Shown here piece by piece: positions 1-11,689 of a stretch of DNA of 64,000 nucleotides. The notes below the pieces were generated by a model, which saw only the letters and a program-made list of their open reading frames with translations, had not been told where the DNA came from and did no database searches. Positions within the stretch are counted from its first letter, which is position 1; each line of letters opens with the position of its first letter. The position numbers were made by a program, and so were the translations under genes. Source of the stretch: Typhlomys cinereus (taxonomy: Eukaryota; Chordata; Mammalia; Rodentia; Platacanthomyidae); the NCBI GenBank assembly GCA_023101885.1, contig JALPQD010000394.1, positions 1,796,581 through 1,860,580 of the forward strand. Reading direction: 5' to 3'.

Positions 1-529
1 ACCCACCTATGTTTTAAGACTCTAGAAGTTATTCTCTAATTTCCTTAAAATCAGTGCACACATTCTGATTAACAAGTCTACTTATTGTAAATGACTAGAC
101 ATGAAATTTCTATTTAGTATTTGACTGAAACTTAAAAAGCAGGCTTCTTCTCTAGAACAGAGAGCAGGAAGCTAATTCCAAAAAACCCTAAGAAAGGGCA
201 CTCCTAAATTCCAGAAGGATTCTTCCTGCCAGAGGCAAAACTTGAATTATCCCAAACAAAACCTAGGTAAAAATGCTTAGCACCTGTCCATGGGCTTTAT
301 TGTGGCATACCGAGAAATTCCTAGCACTTGCCCATGGGATTACTGTGACCTTCCCAGGGAACAGGCTTTAGGCCTGAACTGGGAAGAAACACCAAGACCT
401 GACAATTCCCATAATTTTCCTTATTTCTCTAAAATAAAGCCATGTCCTTATCCCTAAACATGTTACTTTGAATCCACCTTTTCCAAACTGAGACATATTC
501 TACCAGATTAGTTGGATAGGAGCGTGGCA
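1..529 (-). mobile_element. ERV-like LTR, minus strand, cut by window edge
   Basis: Its reverse complement aligns with the LTR at 3170-3959. Shared blocks include the start (ccagattagttggatagg...gtggca at 502-529 against the first bases of the other copy), the aaaggacatggc / aataaggaaaat block and the ctctggcag...aggat..cttcct block. The right boundary is set where L1 ORF2 sequence begins at 530. The other end lies outside the window, so whether it is a solo LTR or part of a provirus cannot be decided. No coding sequence is visible in it. Confidence 0.7.
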
Positions 530-1317
530 AAAAGGGAACCCTCATACATTCCTGGTGGGAATTCAAACTTGTACAATCACTCTAGAGATCAGTATGGTTG
601 TCTCCATAAAAAGTTAAATATTGAAATGCTATATGATGCAGCTATACCACTCCTGGATATACTCCAAAAGAATGCTTCATCTTGCTATAGAGACACATAT
701 ACATCAATGTTCAATACAGTAAAGTGTATTCACTATAACAAAGTCATGGAATCAATCTAAATGCCTTACAGTTGACAGATGGATAAGGAAAATGTGGTAC
801 ATATACACTATGTAGCTATCAAAAAATGAATCGATGATATTTGCCAATTAATGGATGGACTTGAAAGAAGTTATACTGTGCAAAGTATCCCAAACAGATA
901 AAGACAGATGTCGCATATTCTTCCTGATAAGTCAAACCTAGAACAAAACCCTCAAAATGATATACTCAAGGAAAATTATCTGTAATATCCATTATAACAA
1001 CAAAGGAACATAACTTGAGGGGTACAGGAAAGAACACTCAAAGAGAATGTAAACAAAGGGATGCATTCAAAAAAGATGAATGAGTCCACTATTAAGACAA
1101 AGCATGTGGAGCTGGAGAGGTGGCTCAGGGTTTAAGCCTCTGCCTTGCAGGAGGAAGGCCCTGAGTTCAGATCCTAGACCCCACGTATAGACGCCGGGCA
1201 GAAGCTGGGGCGACTTGCACTTCTGGTCCTGGTAGGGCGGAGCCTGTGAATCCCAGAGCAGAGTAAACAAAGAGGAGGTGGAGGCAGTCCATGGTGGTTC
1301 CTGAATTCGTCCATGGT

Positions 1318-1358
<41 letters not shown>

Positions 1359-2440
1359 GCACACGCACAATTGAATAAATAATAAAAAAAAGAAAGAGAA
1401 AAAAAAAAGAAAAAGCATGTAAGGGAAATAAAGTAAGGTGAGAGGTCATAATAAGGGGTAAAGGGGGTGGCAGAAGTAAGTAACTCAGGGGAAATAGATT
1501 GAGGGCCTATCCCAAGAATGAATGCTATAAGCCACTGTAACTCTGGTAAAAAGAATCAACCAGAAAACAAAGGTATGTAAGACAACATGGAAAAGCAATT
1601 ACTGAGTGGGATCTAATCTCCTTAATGGCATGAAAACCATGGCTGGCATTGCAAACCTATTCAAATAATGATAGATGAGGAAAAAATGGAGTGGAACAGA
1701 TATTCTAGTGTTCACTATAAGATTGATTATATAACACTATCTAAATAGTCCTCTTATTCACCCTTAGAAGAAAAGCTTTCAGAGGTCAATCAAATTGCTC
1801 CCTTTTACAATGGAAGTAAAATTATACCAAGACGGAGTACAAAATATCAGCTCACCTAAATACTTAACCTTAATCACCCATCAAAATCTTATTCCACACC
1901 AAGGTTCAGGAAATGTTACAGGGGGCAATAAGAATATGAGAGAATAAAGGTGGGATGAAATACTCCTGAACAACAAACTCCAGCCAAGGCAGGGTTGTTA
2001 TATCCAGGAAATCACTGCAATGAGAATGTCTACCACCAGATCTACAAAATGGCTGATTTTTAAACACTTCCCAAATTTTAGAAGAAACAACTGCTCTCAG
2101 AGAGTGTTTCAGGAACAGGTTTTGGACAAGGGAAGAGAAACCTTCCCATTTATGACTTTACCCACTGAATAGCCACATAAAGTTCAACAGATATCTGACT
2201 GTCATACCAACTTAGGTACTCAAAGGGGGTCCTATGATACACAAAAGCAGAGGGAGAGGAACAGGAGGGGGGTATGATAGGTAATGATTGATGAAGGGAG
2301 GGAAATGTAGAAGAAGGGTATGTGGGTGGAGAGGGTGGGAGAAGAGGGAAGTGGGCAGGGACAGGATCAGGGCAAAGACATAAATCCACTTAGTTTGTAA
2401 ATAAATAAATTGAAAAAATAAAATAATAAAAAATCAGCAT
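530..2440 (+). mobile_element. Old LINE-1, ORF2 C-terminal end and 3' UTR
   Basis: From 530 the plus strand matches the L1 ORF2 C-terminal zinc-finger region and tail, as seen in better-preserved copies in this window: the HCWWE-like block, then '[11 protein letters not shown]', then the 'metiyaiknd' region near 790-900. It is full of stops and indels. The 3' UTR follows, with a purine-rich tract at about 2240-2360, and ends in an A-rich tail near 2400-2440. A B2-like SINE (1108-1411) interrupts the 3' UTR. The 3' UTR resembles those at 10180-10685 and 36640-37105, so the three belong to one older L1 family. Confidence 0.75.
1108..1411 (+). mobile_element. B2-like SINE with (CA)n tail
   Basis: A tRNA-derived head (ggagctggagaggtggctcag) is followed by a B-box-like 'gagttcagatcc', a body of about 200 bp, a (CA)n tract at about 1320-1356 and an A-rich tail with AATAAA. 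It is flanked by perfect 9-bp target duplications, aaagcatgt at 1099-1107 and 1412-1420. The insertion is in the 3' UTR of an older L1, so the SINE is younger. Confidence 0.9.
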
Positions 2441-2534
2441 AAAAAATTGAAGAGTCATTCTATATCCCAGTAATTAACATGCTAACAAATCATTAAGGAA
2501 AAAAATCACCATTAAAATATCTACAAAACATATG

Positions 2535-2816
2535 TGAGAGCTGGAGAGATAGCTCACAAATTAAGCTTTTGCCTGGCAAGCAATAGAATCTGAGTTCGGA
2601 TCCCATATTCGACATAAAAATACTGGACACAAATGGTGGTTGCTTATGCTTCCAGCCATGGAGAATGGAGCCTGGGAATCCCCAGAGCAAATCAATAAGT
2701 AGGTAGAGAAATTCAGGATGATTCCTGATGTAACTCTTGAGTCATCATAAGCATACAAATGTCCTCTTTTATACACCCTCACACACTACCATGTCTACAT
2801 ATGCAATAAAAAAATT
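2535..2816 (+). mobile_element. Old B2-like SINE
   Basis: It starts gagagctggagagatagctc and keeps a recognisable B box (gagttcggatcc near 2592), but differs from the young copies at many positions and has lost most of the CA tract. It ends in an A-rich stretch (caataaaaaaattg). No convincing target duplication was found. Confidence 0.7.
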
Positions 2817-2895
2817 GATATATATAGCTAAAATAGCCAGAAGATAGTGAATATCTCTCTAATGAAAACTTTGAGGCATTTAAGAAAATACTTGA

Positions 2896-4911
2896 TTAAT
2901 TCATCTTTTTTGATGGTTGATTAGTATTCCATTATATAAATGTACCACATTTTCATATCCATTCAACTATAGAGATTTGGGTTGATTCCACGACTTTGCT
3001 TTTGTATATAATGCTGCAGTTATCATGGTTATGTTCATGTCACTGTAGTGAATTGCTACATTATGGGAGATTATTCCCAGTAGTGGTGTAGCAGGGTCAT
3101 ATGGCATTTCAAATCCTTAACTTTTTCAGAAATAGCCATACTGATCTCCAAAGTGGTTGTATAAGCCTGTGCCACATCCTTATCCGATCATCCTGGTGGA
3201 CAAGGTACAAGCATGGCAGAATATCGTTTCAAGGAAACATTTTCTGGAAAAAGGACATGGCAATATTTGAAATAAATTAGAAAAAATAAGGAAAATATAG
3301 AATAGTCAGGCCTTAGTGTCACTACCTGCCTTAGTGTTACTGTGTGGTTCAGACCTAAAGCCTGCTGTGACACATTAAGATCTAAATGGACAGTTGCTAA
3401 GGGCTCTCCCTATGTAAATTAAGTTTTACCTCTGGCAGAAGGATTTCTTCCTCTGGAATTTGAGTCTACCTGCTGTATGTTCTTAGATCTTTTTTGTTGA
3501 TGTTTTTCTCAGTACTGGCTAGTTTGCAGTCCCTTCCCCAAATATTTAATGTTTATACATAAAGCAGAGAAAAATCTGCTTTGAAACAGTCATTGTCCAT
3601 TTGCTTTTAGCAACTGCGTGTCACGCTTGCTTTAACTCTACCTGGAAATATCATGTCTGTCCTAACACCGAAAATATATGTCACCTCTGCTCTTCCTTTG
3701 TTACCTGGAATGAATGTTTCACATAATCATGTGAAGAATTTGGTCCTGGTTTTCTTTGATGTTTTCCCTGTGGGCGTAATAACACACCCCCTGGCCTTTA
3801 CTCTATATTTTCTAAAGTATATAAAGTCTGTCAAAAATCTTAATAAAGAGCTCAGATTCACTCAGCCCAGAGAGCTGTGTGTCTGTCTCCATTCACCAAG
3901 CCTTGCCCATCTTGTCGAGGGGAGCCATGAATTCAAGGCTGCAGCCTCGGACTGCAACAAGCCTGAATTCCCACCAGCAATTTATGAAAGTACCCTTCTC
4001 TTCACATCCTCTCCAGCATTTGGTGTTGTTTGTATTGTGGATTTTCACCATCCTGACCTGAATGAGATGATATCCCAGGTTAGTTTTTATTTACATTTAC
4101 CTGATGGCTAGGGATGTGGAACATTTTTAAAGATAATTATTAGATATTTCAGTTTCATCCTTGGAAAAGTTTATTTTGAGTTCAGAGGCCCATTTTCTAA
4201 TTGGGCTATTTATCTTCTTGGTATTTAGTTTTTTAAGGTCTTTGTACACTCTGGATTATAGAACTCTATCAGAATGAAATTTGCCAGGAAATGGATGGAA
4301 TTAGAAAAAAATTTATATTGAGTGAAGTATCCCAGACACAGAAAGATGCCATATGTACTCCCTAAGTGGATCCTAGTTCCAAACCCACTTAATGACATAC
4401 TCAAAGGAAAATCTCTGTAATAACCACTGAAATCACAAACAATTATAAACAGGAGGGAAGGGGAAGAAGGATCTCAAAAGAAAGGAGTCCAGCACTGGAC
4501 TTTGCCTGACCTGCACATGGCTGACATGTCAATGACCCCCCAAAGTCTAGCAGGGATCACAGAGGAGAAGGACTCAGGCATCAGGATCCTTAGAGGCAAG
4601 GGATTAAACAGTCATAGTAGAGCTCCCATAATGGGGATCCCAAGAAGGAACCCCAATTTATGCCCCTGAGTCTTCAAACTTCACTAGGGTGGAGGACTCA
4701 GAGGGAGATTCAGCACCCACATAAATGGATGTTCCAGGGGATAGGAGGTAGGAAGGGGGAGAAACCAGGAGACCAGGAGGGAGGGGGGTGAAAAGAAGGG
4801 AGAATGGGGAGAGAGTACAATGGGAGACAATGGGGTAGGGGGAGGGGGAGGGAGAGGACGGGTGTACCTATTGAGCTTGTATGATTAGGAAAAAATAAAA
4901 TGTTGGAGAAA
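2896..4911 (+). mobile_element. Twin-primed (5'-inverted) LINE-1
   Basis: 2896-3169 and 3966-about 4276 carry L1 ORF2 C-terminal sequence in minus orientation. At about 4277 the orientation flips, and the plus strand continues from the ORF2 'EFAGKWM' region through the 3' UTR, its purine tract (about 4740-4860) and an A-rich end. In L1 coordinates the inverted block stops within about 6 bases of where the direct block starts (at gatgaatta / tttgcc), which is the signature of twin priming. Flanks 2885-2895 and 4912-4922 match at 10 of 11 bases (aaaatacttga / aaaatatttga), a probable target duplication. The 790-bp LTR at 3170-3959 inserted later. Confidence 0.85.
3170..3959 (+). mobile_element. 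Solo LTR of an endogenous retrovirus-like element
   Basis: It begins TGCCAC, ends GCAACA, and is flanked by an exact 6-bp duplication, agcctg at 3164-3169 and 3960-3965. Removing it and one duplicate restores a continuous L1 ORF2 sequence, which fixes both boundaries. TATATAAAG (3818-3826) and AATAAA (3842-3847) set the orientation. The two signals are only about 15 bases apart, so the polyadenylation signal lies near or before the expected start site and the R region would be very short. A 6-bp duplication fits class II (ERVK-like) elements but is not proof. No internal proviral sequence is present, as expected after LTR-LTR recombination. Confidence 0.85.
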
Positions 4912-5059
4912 AAAATATTTGAAGTAAATATTAGAAGATCAAAAAACCTCACATGTAAATTGATTGTCCTAAATAATGAGAATAATGTATATCCAAAAAA
5001 CACCTTCTTAATTCAATACACTCTCTATCAACTTCTGATAAGAAAGTAGACTATTATGT

Positions 5060-5382
5060 TTTACCGCCTATGAATCAATAATAGACCTTAATATAATATT
5101 TAAAACTCAGAAACTATTAGAGGAAAAATGGATAAACATTTTGATATGTAAGCATAGACAAGAACTGTAATCAAAAATGTAATAACTCAGGAAATAAGAC
5201 CAATAAGCAGTTACATTGGACCCACAAAATTAAGATGCTTCTGTGGAGCCTAGAAAGCTGTCAATTGAATGATGAAACACAACACAAAATTTAGAAAAAA
5301 TCTTTCATAGCTCTACATCAGATAAAAGATTATTGCATAGAATATACCAAGAATTCAGAACAAATTAAAATCTAATAGCAGA

Positions 5383-5415
<33 letters not shown>

Positions 5416-5600
5416 AGAAGAAGAAGAAGAAGAAGAAGAAGACGAAGAGATAGTAGTAAACCAATCTAATTGCAAAGTTGTCTGAAATGAACAGACAGTT
5501 CTCAAATGATGAAATGTAAATGGCCAATAAACATGGAAAGATGTTCAACTTCAAAAACCAACAAAGAAACAGAAATGTAAAGTATAAGAATGTTACATTT
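5060..5600 (+). mobile_element. Ancient LINE-1 (L1M-like) ORF2 fragment
   Basis: The plus strand follows the distal ORF2 order known from mammalian L1: an 'aaactattagaggaaaa' block, 'tcaggaaataa', 'acatcagataaaagatta', 'aatataccaagaattca', then 'atggccaataaacatg...atgttcaac' near 5520-5550. It is highly degraded. A (GCA)n(GAA)n expansion replaces part of the sequence at 5378-5450. Confidence 0.65.
5378..5450 (+). repeat. Compound (GCA)n(GAA)n trinucleotide repeat
   Basis: About ten GCA/CAG units are followed by about eleven GAA units with one interruption, inside a decayed L1 ORF2 fragment. On the minus strand it reads as poly-Phe/poly-Cys or TTC/TGC runs, which is a spurious coding signal. 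Confidence 0.9.
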
Positions 5601-5799
5601 TTTTTCCCACATTCTAATATCGTTTTGACAAAAGTGCTGAGAATATGTAGTGCAGAAAGGAGAGAATTTCAGGTAAGTGATGCCGGGAGAATTGGATGTG
5701 AACGTGCAGAAACACGAAAGAGACACCTATCTTTCACAAATTGCAAATGTCATTCGGGCTCCATAGAAGGCTGAAATAGATGACCAAAACCCATGAAAT

Positions 5800-6055
5800 T
5801 ACGGAAAGAACAGCAGTGCTTCAAAACATTTATAGTTGACAAAGATTTTTATATGTAAGTCCCCAAAGTGATAGGGCAAAATATTTAAAATTAGATGAAT
5901 AGGATATCATCAAGCCTAAAGCCTTCTGCATAATAAGGGAAACATCTAACATCCTATAGGAAGAAAATACAAAGTATGAAATAGGATTTTTAAGTTATAT
6001 GTCTGACCAATCACTGATAATTTGCATTCCACTTCTTCAAATGTTGAGAATAAAA
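5800..6055 (+). mobile_element. Ancient LINE-1 ORF2 fragment
   Basis: It contains the L1 blocks 'aaagatttttatatgtaagtc', 'ataggatatcatcaagc', 'aaagccttctgcataa' and 'gggaaacatc', in the order expected for ORF2 upstream of the zinc-finger region. These blocks lie before the 5060-5600 fragment in a normal L1, so the two are either separate insertions or rearranged. Confidence 0.5.
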
Positions 6056-7285
6056 TGGGCTTGCGTGTGGTAACAAGTGCTCACTTGGAAAAAGCTGGTT
6101 TCCTAATGCTGCAATCAACAATATTAGTGTGGTAGAATGTGAATAAAGTTCCAGAAAGGGGAATATAAATAATTTTCTGAATCCTTTGGCAGATTGAATC
6201 AGACAAAATTCACTAGCTAAGAATAGAGCCTGAGCTTGGGAAAGTTAGCTGACTACATGGTTTACTTTTTAATAGTAAGTATGTTTTTGTTTGTGCTCCA
6301 AATTGCTCCCTGAGACACACTGCAAACAAGTTCTTAATGTGAAATTTTCATAAACAGGATTGCCACACAAATGAAAAATCCTAATACTCTGTATTTTACC
6401 TATTCTTCGAGAAAAGCAAGCTACCTCTCTCCTGTGTAGGCAACTGGATTGCACGGGTCCATTTTTTTTTCTCTTGATATGCTGTCATCACTGGTTTCTG
6501 AGTCTAAAAATATTCCCACATCTCCTTTGTTGCATTTAGTGCTTTTCCTTGGCCAAAACTCTCCAAATATTACTAGCTATTTGTTATACTTGCTCTTTGT
6601 GGGTGAAGACATATATCCTGGTCACATATTCCTTTGAAATGAACATACAGCCATCACACACCTCTCCAATTCGCATTATTGCAAAGAAAGTTACTTCAGC
6701 ACTGCAACCTAAGGCATTCAAAACTGTTTTACCATTCCCATTAGTCAGTAATTCACCAAAGAAATAAAATTCTTAGATAATTATCAGATGTATGTGTTGA
6801 AAAAAAAATGCTATTGAAAGACTTCATAGACTAGACAACAAAGCAGCACAATTTTTGAAATATCACAGTAAGAACAAGATAAAATTGATAGTCTCCAAGA
6901 ATTAGGGATGTCACTTATTGAGTAAACTATTACATTTGTATTGTATTAATAGGATAAAATGGAAAAGTATAGTAATTTCTTTAAAAATTAAAACTAAAGT
7001 TTTAATGAACCATAGGAAAAGAAATCCTATAGAAAAAAATAGCTGAATTTATCCTTAATATTAGGAAATATATGACCAGTCAAGAAAAAGACTTTCATAG
7101 ATCCAAACAACATAATCAGTAAAAATTTTTCCCACATGTTATTCTAAAGCTGTCAAATACATAAAGCAAAGGTTTCTAAAACTTTGTAAAGAAAATCGTT
7201 ATGCTGCACTTAAAAAATCAATAAAACTATAAACAGATTACTCAACAAAAACTTTATATACCAGGGAAGAAAGAAGATATATACC
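6056..7285. other. No feature recognised
   Basis: AT-rich sequence with no long open frame, no splice-flanked exon and no repeat family that I could identify by eye. Confidence 0.5.
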
Positions 7286-7289
7286 ATGC

Positions 7290-7660
7290 TCTGAAAGATG
7301 GCTTTGCAGCTGAAGTGCTTGACATTTAACTCAGGGTATTAGAGTTGCATATCCAGAGCTGATGTAAATGTTAGATGAGTTTGCTGTAATTCCAGCACTT
7401 AGAAGCTGGAGGCTGGGACCCCAGAAAACCTGGAAGACTACTTTAGACCTATCAGAAAACTCAGGGCTAAATTATAGTTTGAGTCTCAAAAAGAACAATG
7501 TTAATGAGTGATCAAATATGATTCTAAAAATGAACAGAGAACCTCAATGAGCAAGAACACACATGTGTATGGGTAACTACCATGCACAAGTTCCAACATT
7601 TGTATACATGCATACATACATGCTTGAACATCACACAAACAATCACGTAAGCAGAAAAAC
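7290..7660 (+). mobile_element. Possible dimeric SINE (B4/ID-B1-like)
   Basis: A degraded tRNA-like head (gatggctttgcagctgaagtgcttga) is followed by a B1-like segment (tgtaattccagcacttagaagctggaggctggga) and then by an ACACATG-rich tail with CATACATA repeats. The order resembles rodent B4-type composite SINEs, but divergence is high and the ends are uncertain. Confidence 0.35.
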
Positions 7661-8360
7661 AAAAATAATTGACTTTGAAATGTATTCCTTGGCCTTCGCT
7701 CCACAGCTAGATTTGGCTGCAAAGTGTCAGTTTCAGTAGAATCTGCCCCATAGTTCATGTGCTGGTAGCTTCCAGTTCTCATCTCACCCTACCCAAACTC
7801 ACTAACCTCATCCTCCAAATCATCTAAAAAACTGCAAAAATTTATCAGATGCCATAGAAACCACAGGCAGAGGACTAGCAGACCATCTTCATGCACCTGA
7901 GGAACCCAAGATTCTCACTTATCAACAAATTCAGCCTTGACATCCAACTCTAAGACAAGTAATCCATTTTTTTTATTTTACATTTATTCTCAAAGAATGG
8001 TTACTCTAACCTAAGATTTCTATATAGCATAAGCAAACTCCATATACTCATATCTTCAGGGTCTTAGCCACTCAACTTCACATACACACATAACAGTCTG
8101 TAAAAGCTGTCACCTTCCACTCAACTCTAACTCCTAGATACTATACTCACATTAATTTATTTTCTTAAGGCTGATCTTGTATTTAATCCCAATCCCACCT
8201 ATCCAGCATATCAAAACTAGACCATCAACTCTGTCACACCCAGAAACCAGAACTGGGCATTTACACTTAGGGCACTGCAACAACCGCATGCACGAAACTG
8301 CACTAAGAACTCTTAGACTCATCCTTAAACACACCATCCCTTCCACAACAATAGTGTAAG
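7661..8360. other. No feature recognised
   Basis: Low-complexity, C/A-rich stretches only. The right-hand part might be the decayed 5' region of the L1 that follows, because 8440-8480 resembles 30900-30945 upstream of another old L1. Confidence 0.4.
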
Positions 8361-10685
8361 TCTGGAAATTATATCTGACTTAAAAGAGTCAGAAATACGT
8401 ACCAAAGAAAGAACCTAAGCACCAAGCACAACATATCTAAGTCATACTGTAAATCCACAAAATACATTCAAAAAGGGGAAAAATGTATTCTATAAGAAAA
8501 TCAAGAACATAATGAGAAGTTCCAACCAAATAACTTCTTGGATATAAGCCAAGAAAACAATTGTCAAAATAATGATTTCCGGGGCTGGAGAGGTGGCTCA
8601 GGGGTTAAGCCTCTGCCTTGCAGGCGGAAGGTCCTGAGTTCGGATCCCAGATCCCACGTATAGACGGCAGGCGGAAGCGGGGGTGGCCTGCGCTTCTGGT
8701 CCTGGTAGGGCGGAGCCTGTGAATCCCGGGGCAGAAGGAGGTGGAGGCGTCCATGGTGGTTCGCGAATTCGTCCGTGGTTCTACACACACAGACACACGC
8801 ACGCGCACACACACATACATACGCACACACACACAATTGAATAAATAATTAAAAAAATAATGATTTCCAATGCTTGATTTTTAAAATACAAAGAAAATCT
8901 GAGAAAGTATTAATTAATCATATAAGAAAATATGAACAGGAAAGTAATAAACACTTAAATGAGATGAAAAAGACAAGTGATCATACAAAACTAAGCATAG
9001 AACACTTGGGAAAGGCTGTAAATCACAACCAAGTTAAGTACAGTCCAAAACTCAGCAGAACATTTCACAAATAGAACAAGCGAAGCAGGAAATAGAATAT
9101 CAGTACTAGAAGATAAAATTACAGAACAAGGTCAATTAAGCAAGCTGAAAATATTTTTAAAACATACATGAAAGGAATATTCAAGAACTATGTGACACCA
9201 TGAGGAAGTCAAACATGTACATACATAGAATCCCAGGAAAAGAAAAGCAAAAACCACACCAGAAGAGATTTTTACACCATCATAAATGAAAAATTTCTAC
9301 AAGGAAATAGATCCTAATTCAAGTACAAGATACATGCTATATGCTAATGAAATATGGCCAAGATAGAAAGGCACCATGGCAAATAACAGTCAAAAGACCC
9401 GTAGATACAAGATAAAGAGAGTGTTTTGAGATCCTCAAGAGATTAAAAACTAAATCACATAAAAAGGTAAGCCTATTAGAATATCAGTTGATTTATCAGA
9501 TGATGGAAACAGTAGAAACAAGAAGAGCTTTGAGAGATGTATTTCAACTTATGAATGATCACAAAGGCCATGCAGTTTGTTGTATCCCTCAAAATTTTTA
9601 GACATAATTGAAGGTGAAATCAAAAATTTCCACCATATTCTAACACGTTTACCTTTTTATAGAACTTGGTTTTGACTGTAGGCCTTCAAATTATCCTCAC
9701 ATGGCCATCAAATTAGATTTACATTTAAAACAAGAAATCGACCCACATACAGCCATAATAAGAGATATCAATACCCCACTATCACCAATGAATAGGTCAA
9801 AAGACTAAAAATTAAACAGAAAAAATACTGAAACAAAATAATATTATAAACCATAGGGACCTGACTAATTTCTACTGAACTTTTCATCAAAACACTAAGG
9901 AATACACAATCTTTTCAACAGCCCTTGGAATGTTCTGCTAAATAGAACACATACTAGGCCACAAAGCAAACCTTTGCATGTATAGGAAAATTAAAATCTC
10001 ATCCTGTATTTTTAATGATCATCATGGAATAAAAATAGACCTCCATAACAAGGTAAACAACAGAAAATACACAAATTCTGGGAAACTAAATAGCGAGCTA
10101 CTGATTGAGGAATGGTTCCAGAGAGAAATCAAAATGGAAATTCAAAAATTCCCAGAAGAGGGGACAGTAAGATTATAAGAGTCTGAAGGTGGGGCTTGAG
10201 TACTTCTCATCAAAACACTCCAGCTACAATATGGCTATATCTCAGAAGTTCAAGCAATGAGAACTTTTAGCACCAGATTTATTCAATGGATGACATATTA
10301 ACATTCCTCCAAGAACTACCAAGGATCTGAGAAGAAACAACAACATTTAGGGTGTGTTTCTCTGGAAGGTATTGGACAAGGGAAGAGGAATGTCCCCACT
10401 CATGACCTTGCCCACAGAAAGCCAAATATACTACGACAGAATTCTGACTCCCTCAACAGCATAGGAACCCCAAAGGGAACCCTGTGATCCACATATACAG
10501 AGGGACAAGAACATGGAAGAGGCATGACTGAATTGAAAAGGGGAGAGGAGAGTGGGAAAGGAGGAGGACTGGTAAGGAGGGTAACAAAAGAGGACAGTGG
10601 GCAGGGAAGTGTTCAGGCATTGACAAATTCATTTTATTGGTACATGAAAAATTCACAATTAAAAAATAAAATATATTTTGGAGCA
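8361..10685 (+). mobile_element. Old LINE-1 lacking most of ORF2
   Basis: ORF1-like coiled-coil and C-terminal sequence (about 8870-9610) is followed by ORF2 endonuclease sequence (about 9690-10165, including the 'gagatatcaataccccacta' and 'ggccacaaagcaaa' blocks). The sequence then jumps near 10165 straight into the 3' UTR (to about 10685, purine tract 10520-10600). The reverse transcriptase and C-terminal parts of ORF2, about 3 kb, are missing. A young SINE (8581-8853) has inserted near ORF1. All frames are broken. Confidence 0.7.
8581..8853 (+). mobile_element. Young B2-like SINE
   Basis: It starts ggggctggagaggtggctca, has a B box in gagttcggatcc, and a CA/CG-rich tail before ttgaataaataatt. 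It is flanked by perfect 15-bp target duplications (aaaataatgatttcc at 8566-8580 and 8854-8868), so it is a recent insertion. Confidence 0.93.
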
Positions 10686-10800
10686 ATATCTAGGAATAAA
10701 AATATCTCTCATTACAAAAATACAAAAGCATGTATGTTGAATAGTATTGTAAAAGAATTGAGCCTCATTAATATATTTAATCTTTAAAAAATAAAATTTA

Positions 10801-11035
10801 GGGCCAGAGAGATGGGTCAGGGGTTAAGACTGTCTTCCAAGTAGAAGGTCCTGAGTTCAGATCCTAGGTACCAAGTAAAAACACCAGGTAGAAAGGGCAG
10901 TGACCTGCACTTCTGGCCATGATAGACAGAGCCTGGGAAATCACAGAGCGAGGCAAAAAGAAGGTAGATGCAATCCAGAATAATTCCTTAAGCCACTTTT
11001 GTTCCTCCACAGGGACACACAGTACCCTCTGACAT

Positions 11036-11091
<56 letters not shown>

Positions 11092-11115
11092 GCATATGTG
11101 CAAAAATAAACAAAT
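10801..11115 (+). mobile_element. Old B2-like SINE with expanded (CA)n
   Basis: The head gggccagagagatgggtcag and B box gagttcagatcc are followed by a diverged body and a (CA)n tract of about 55 bp (11037-11092), then an aaataaacaaat tail. No clean target duplication was seen. Confidence 0.8.
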
Positions 11116-11231
11116 ATTAAAATATTAATATGGTTAACAAAAATTATGATGATAAATGAAAAGAAAAAAAGAATTAAATAATAGTTTTAAAATGAATTAT
11201 AACAAAGTAAAACTGGTAAATTTTTATCTAC

Positions 11232-11648
11232 TGTCATGGTTAGGCACAGGTGTCAACTTGACTGTTGAGGATTTGAGCTCTGGGCACATTTGTAGAGAAT
11301 TAGTAGTTGAGTCAAGCCCAGAACAAACCTGATTGTCTAGCTGATGGGGAAGACCTAGCCTATGGTTCTTGGAATTAGGCCCTGGAATAAATCATGGAGA
11401 GCTGGTTGAGAGAGTTGACACCTTCTCGACACTTGGCCAGACATGCTGGTCTGGAAAGTAAGGATTGTCCATCTCTCAGCCATTATGTGGTGATGGTGTG
11501 GCCAGTTCCCTTGCCCTGGTGTTGGTGTGTGCTCTCCCATCAAGTTGGACTGAGAACTGTAACCAGGAATCACAAGAGAAAATAAACCCTTCTTCCCTTA
11601 AGCCATTTGATGGTCATTTATCAGCAATGTTGCAGGCTGACTGCAACA
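11232..11648. mobile_element. URR1-like non-autonomous hAT element, copy A
   Basis: About 417 bp beginning tgtcatggttaggcac and ending ggctgactgcaaca, so the ends are short imperfect inverted repeats (TGTCA / TGTTGCA). The 'gtgtcaacttgac', 'gatggggaaga' and 'aaataaaccctt...aagccatttgatggtcattta' blocks are typical of the rodent URR1 group. The 5-bp string tctac flanks both ends. It has no transposase. Copies of the same family lie at 21464-21885, about 44961-45388 and, more distantly, 36048-36650. Confidence 0.7.
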
Positions 11649-11689
11649 TCTACCTTTAAAAACTATAAACAAAAAAAAGTTCCCCAATT

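Noticed and set aside
1167..1449. Minus-strand frames rich in Cys-Val repeats
   Set aside because: They come from the (CA)n tail of a SINE read on the other strand. The same holds at 8564-8836, 10864-11103, 46478-46822 and 48868-49273.
3653..4111. 152-codon plus-strand frame
   Set aside because: It spans the end of the LTR and antisense L1 sequence across the insertion junction, so it cannot be an ancestral coding unit.
5372..5554. Poly-Phe/poly-Cys frame
   Set aside because: Product of the (GCA)n(GAA)n repeat, not a gene.
8581..8660. tRNA gene
   Set aside because: Has A- and B-box-like motifs but is the head of a SINE with target duplications; no tRNA cloverleaf is expected.
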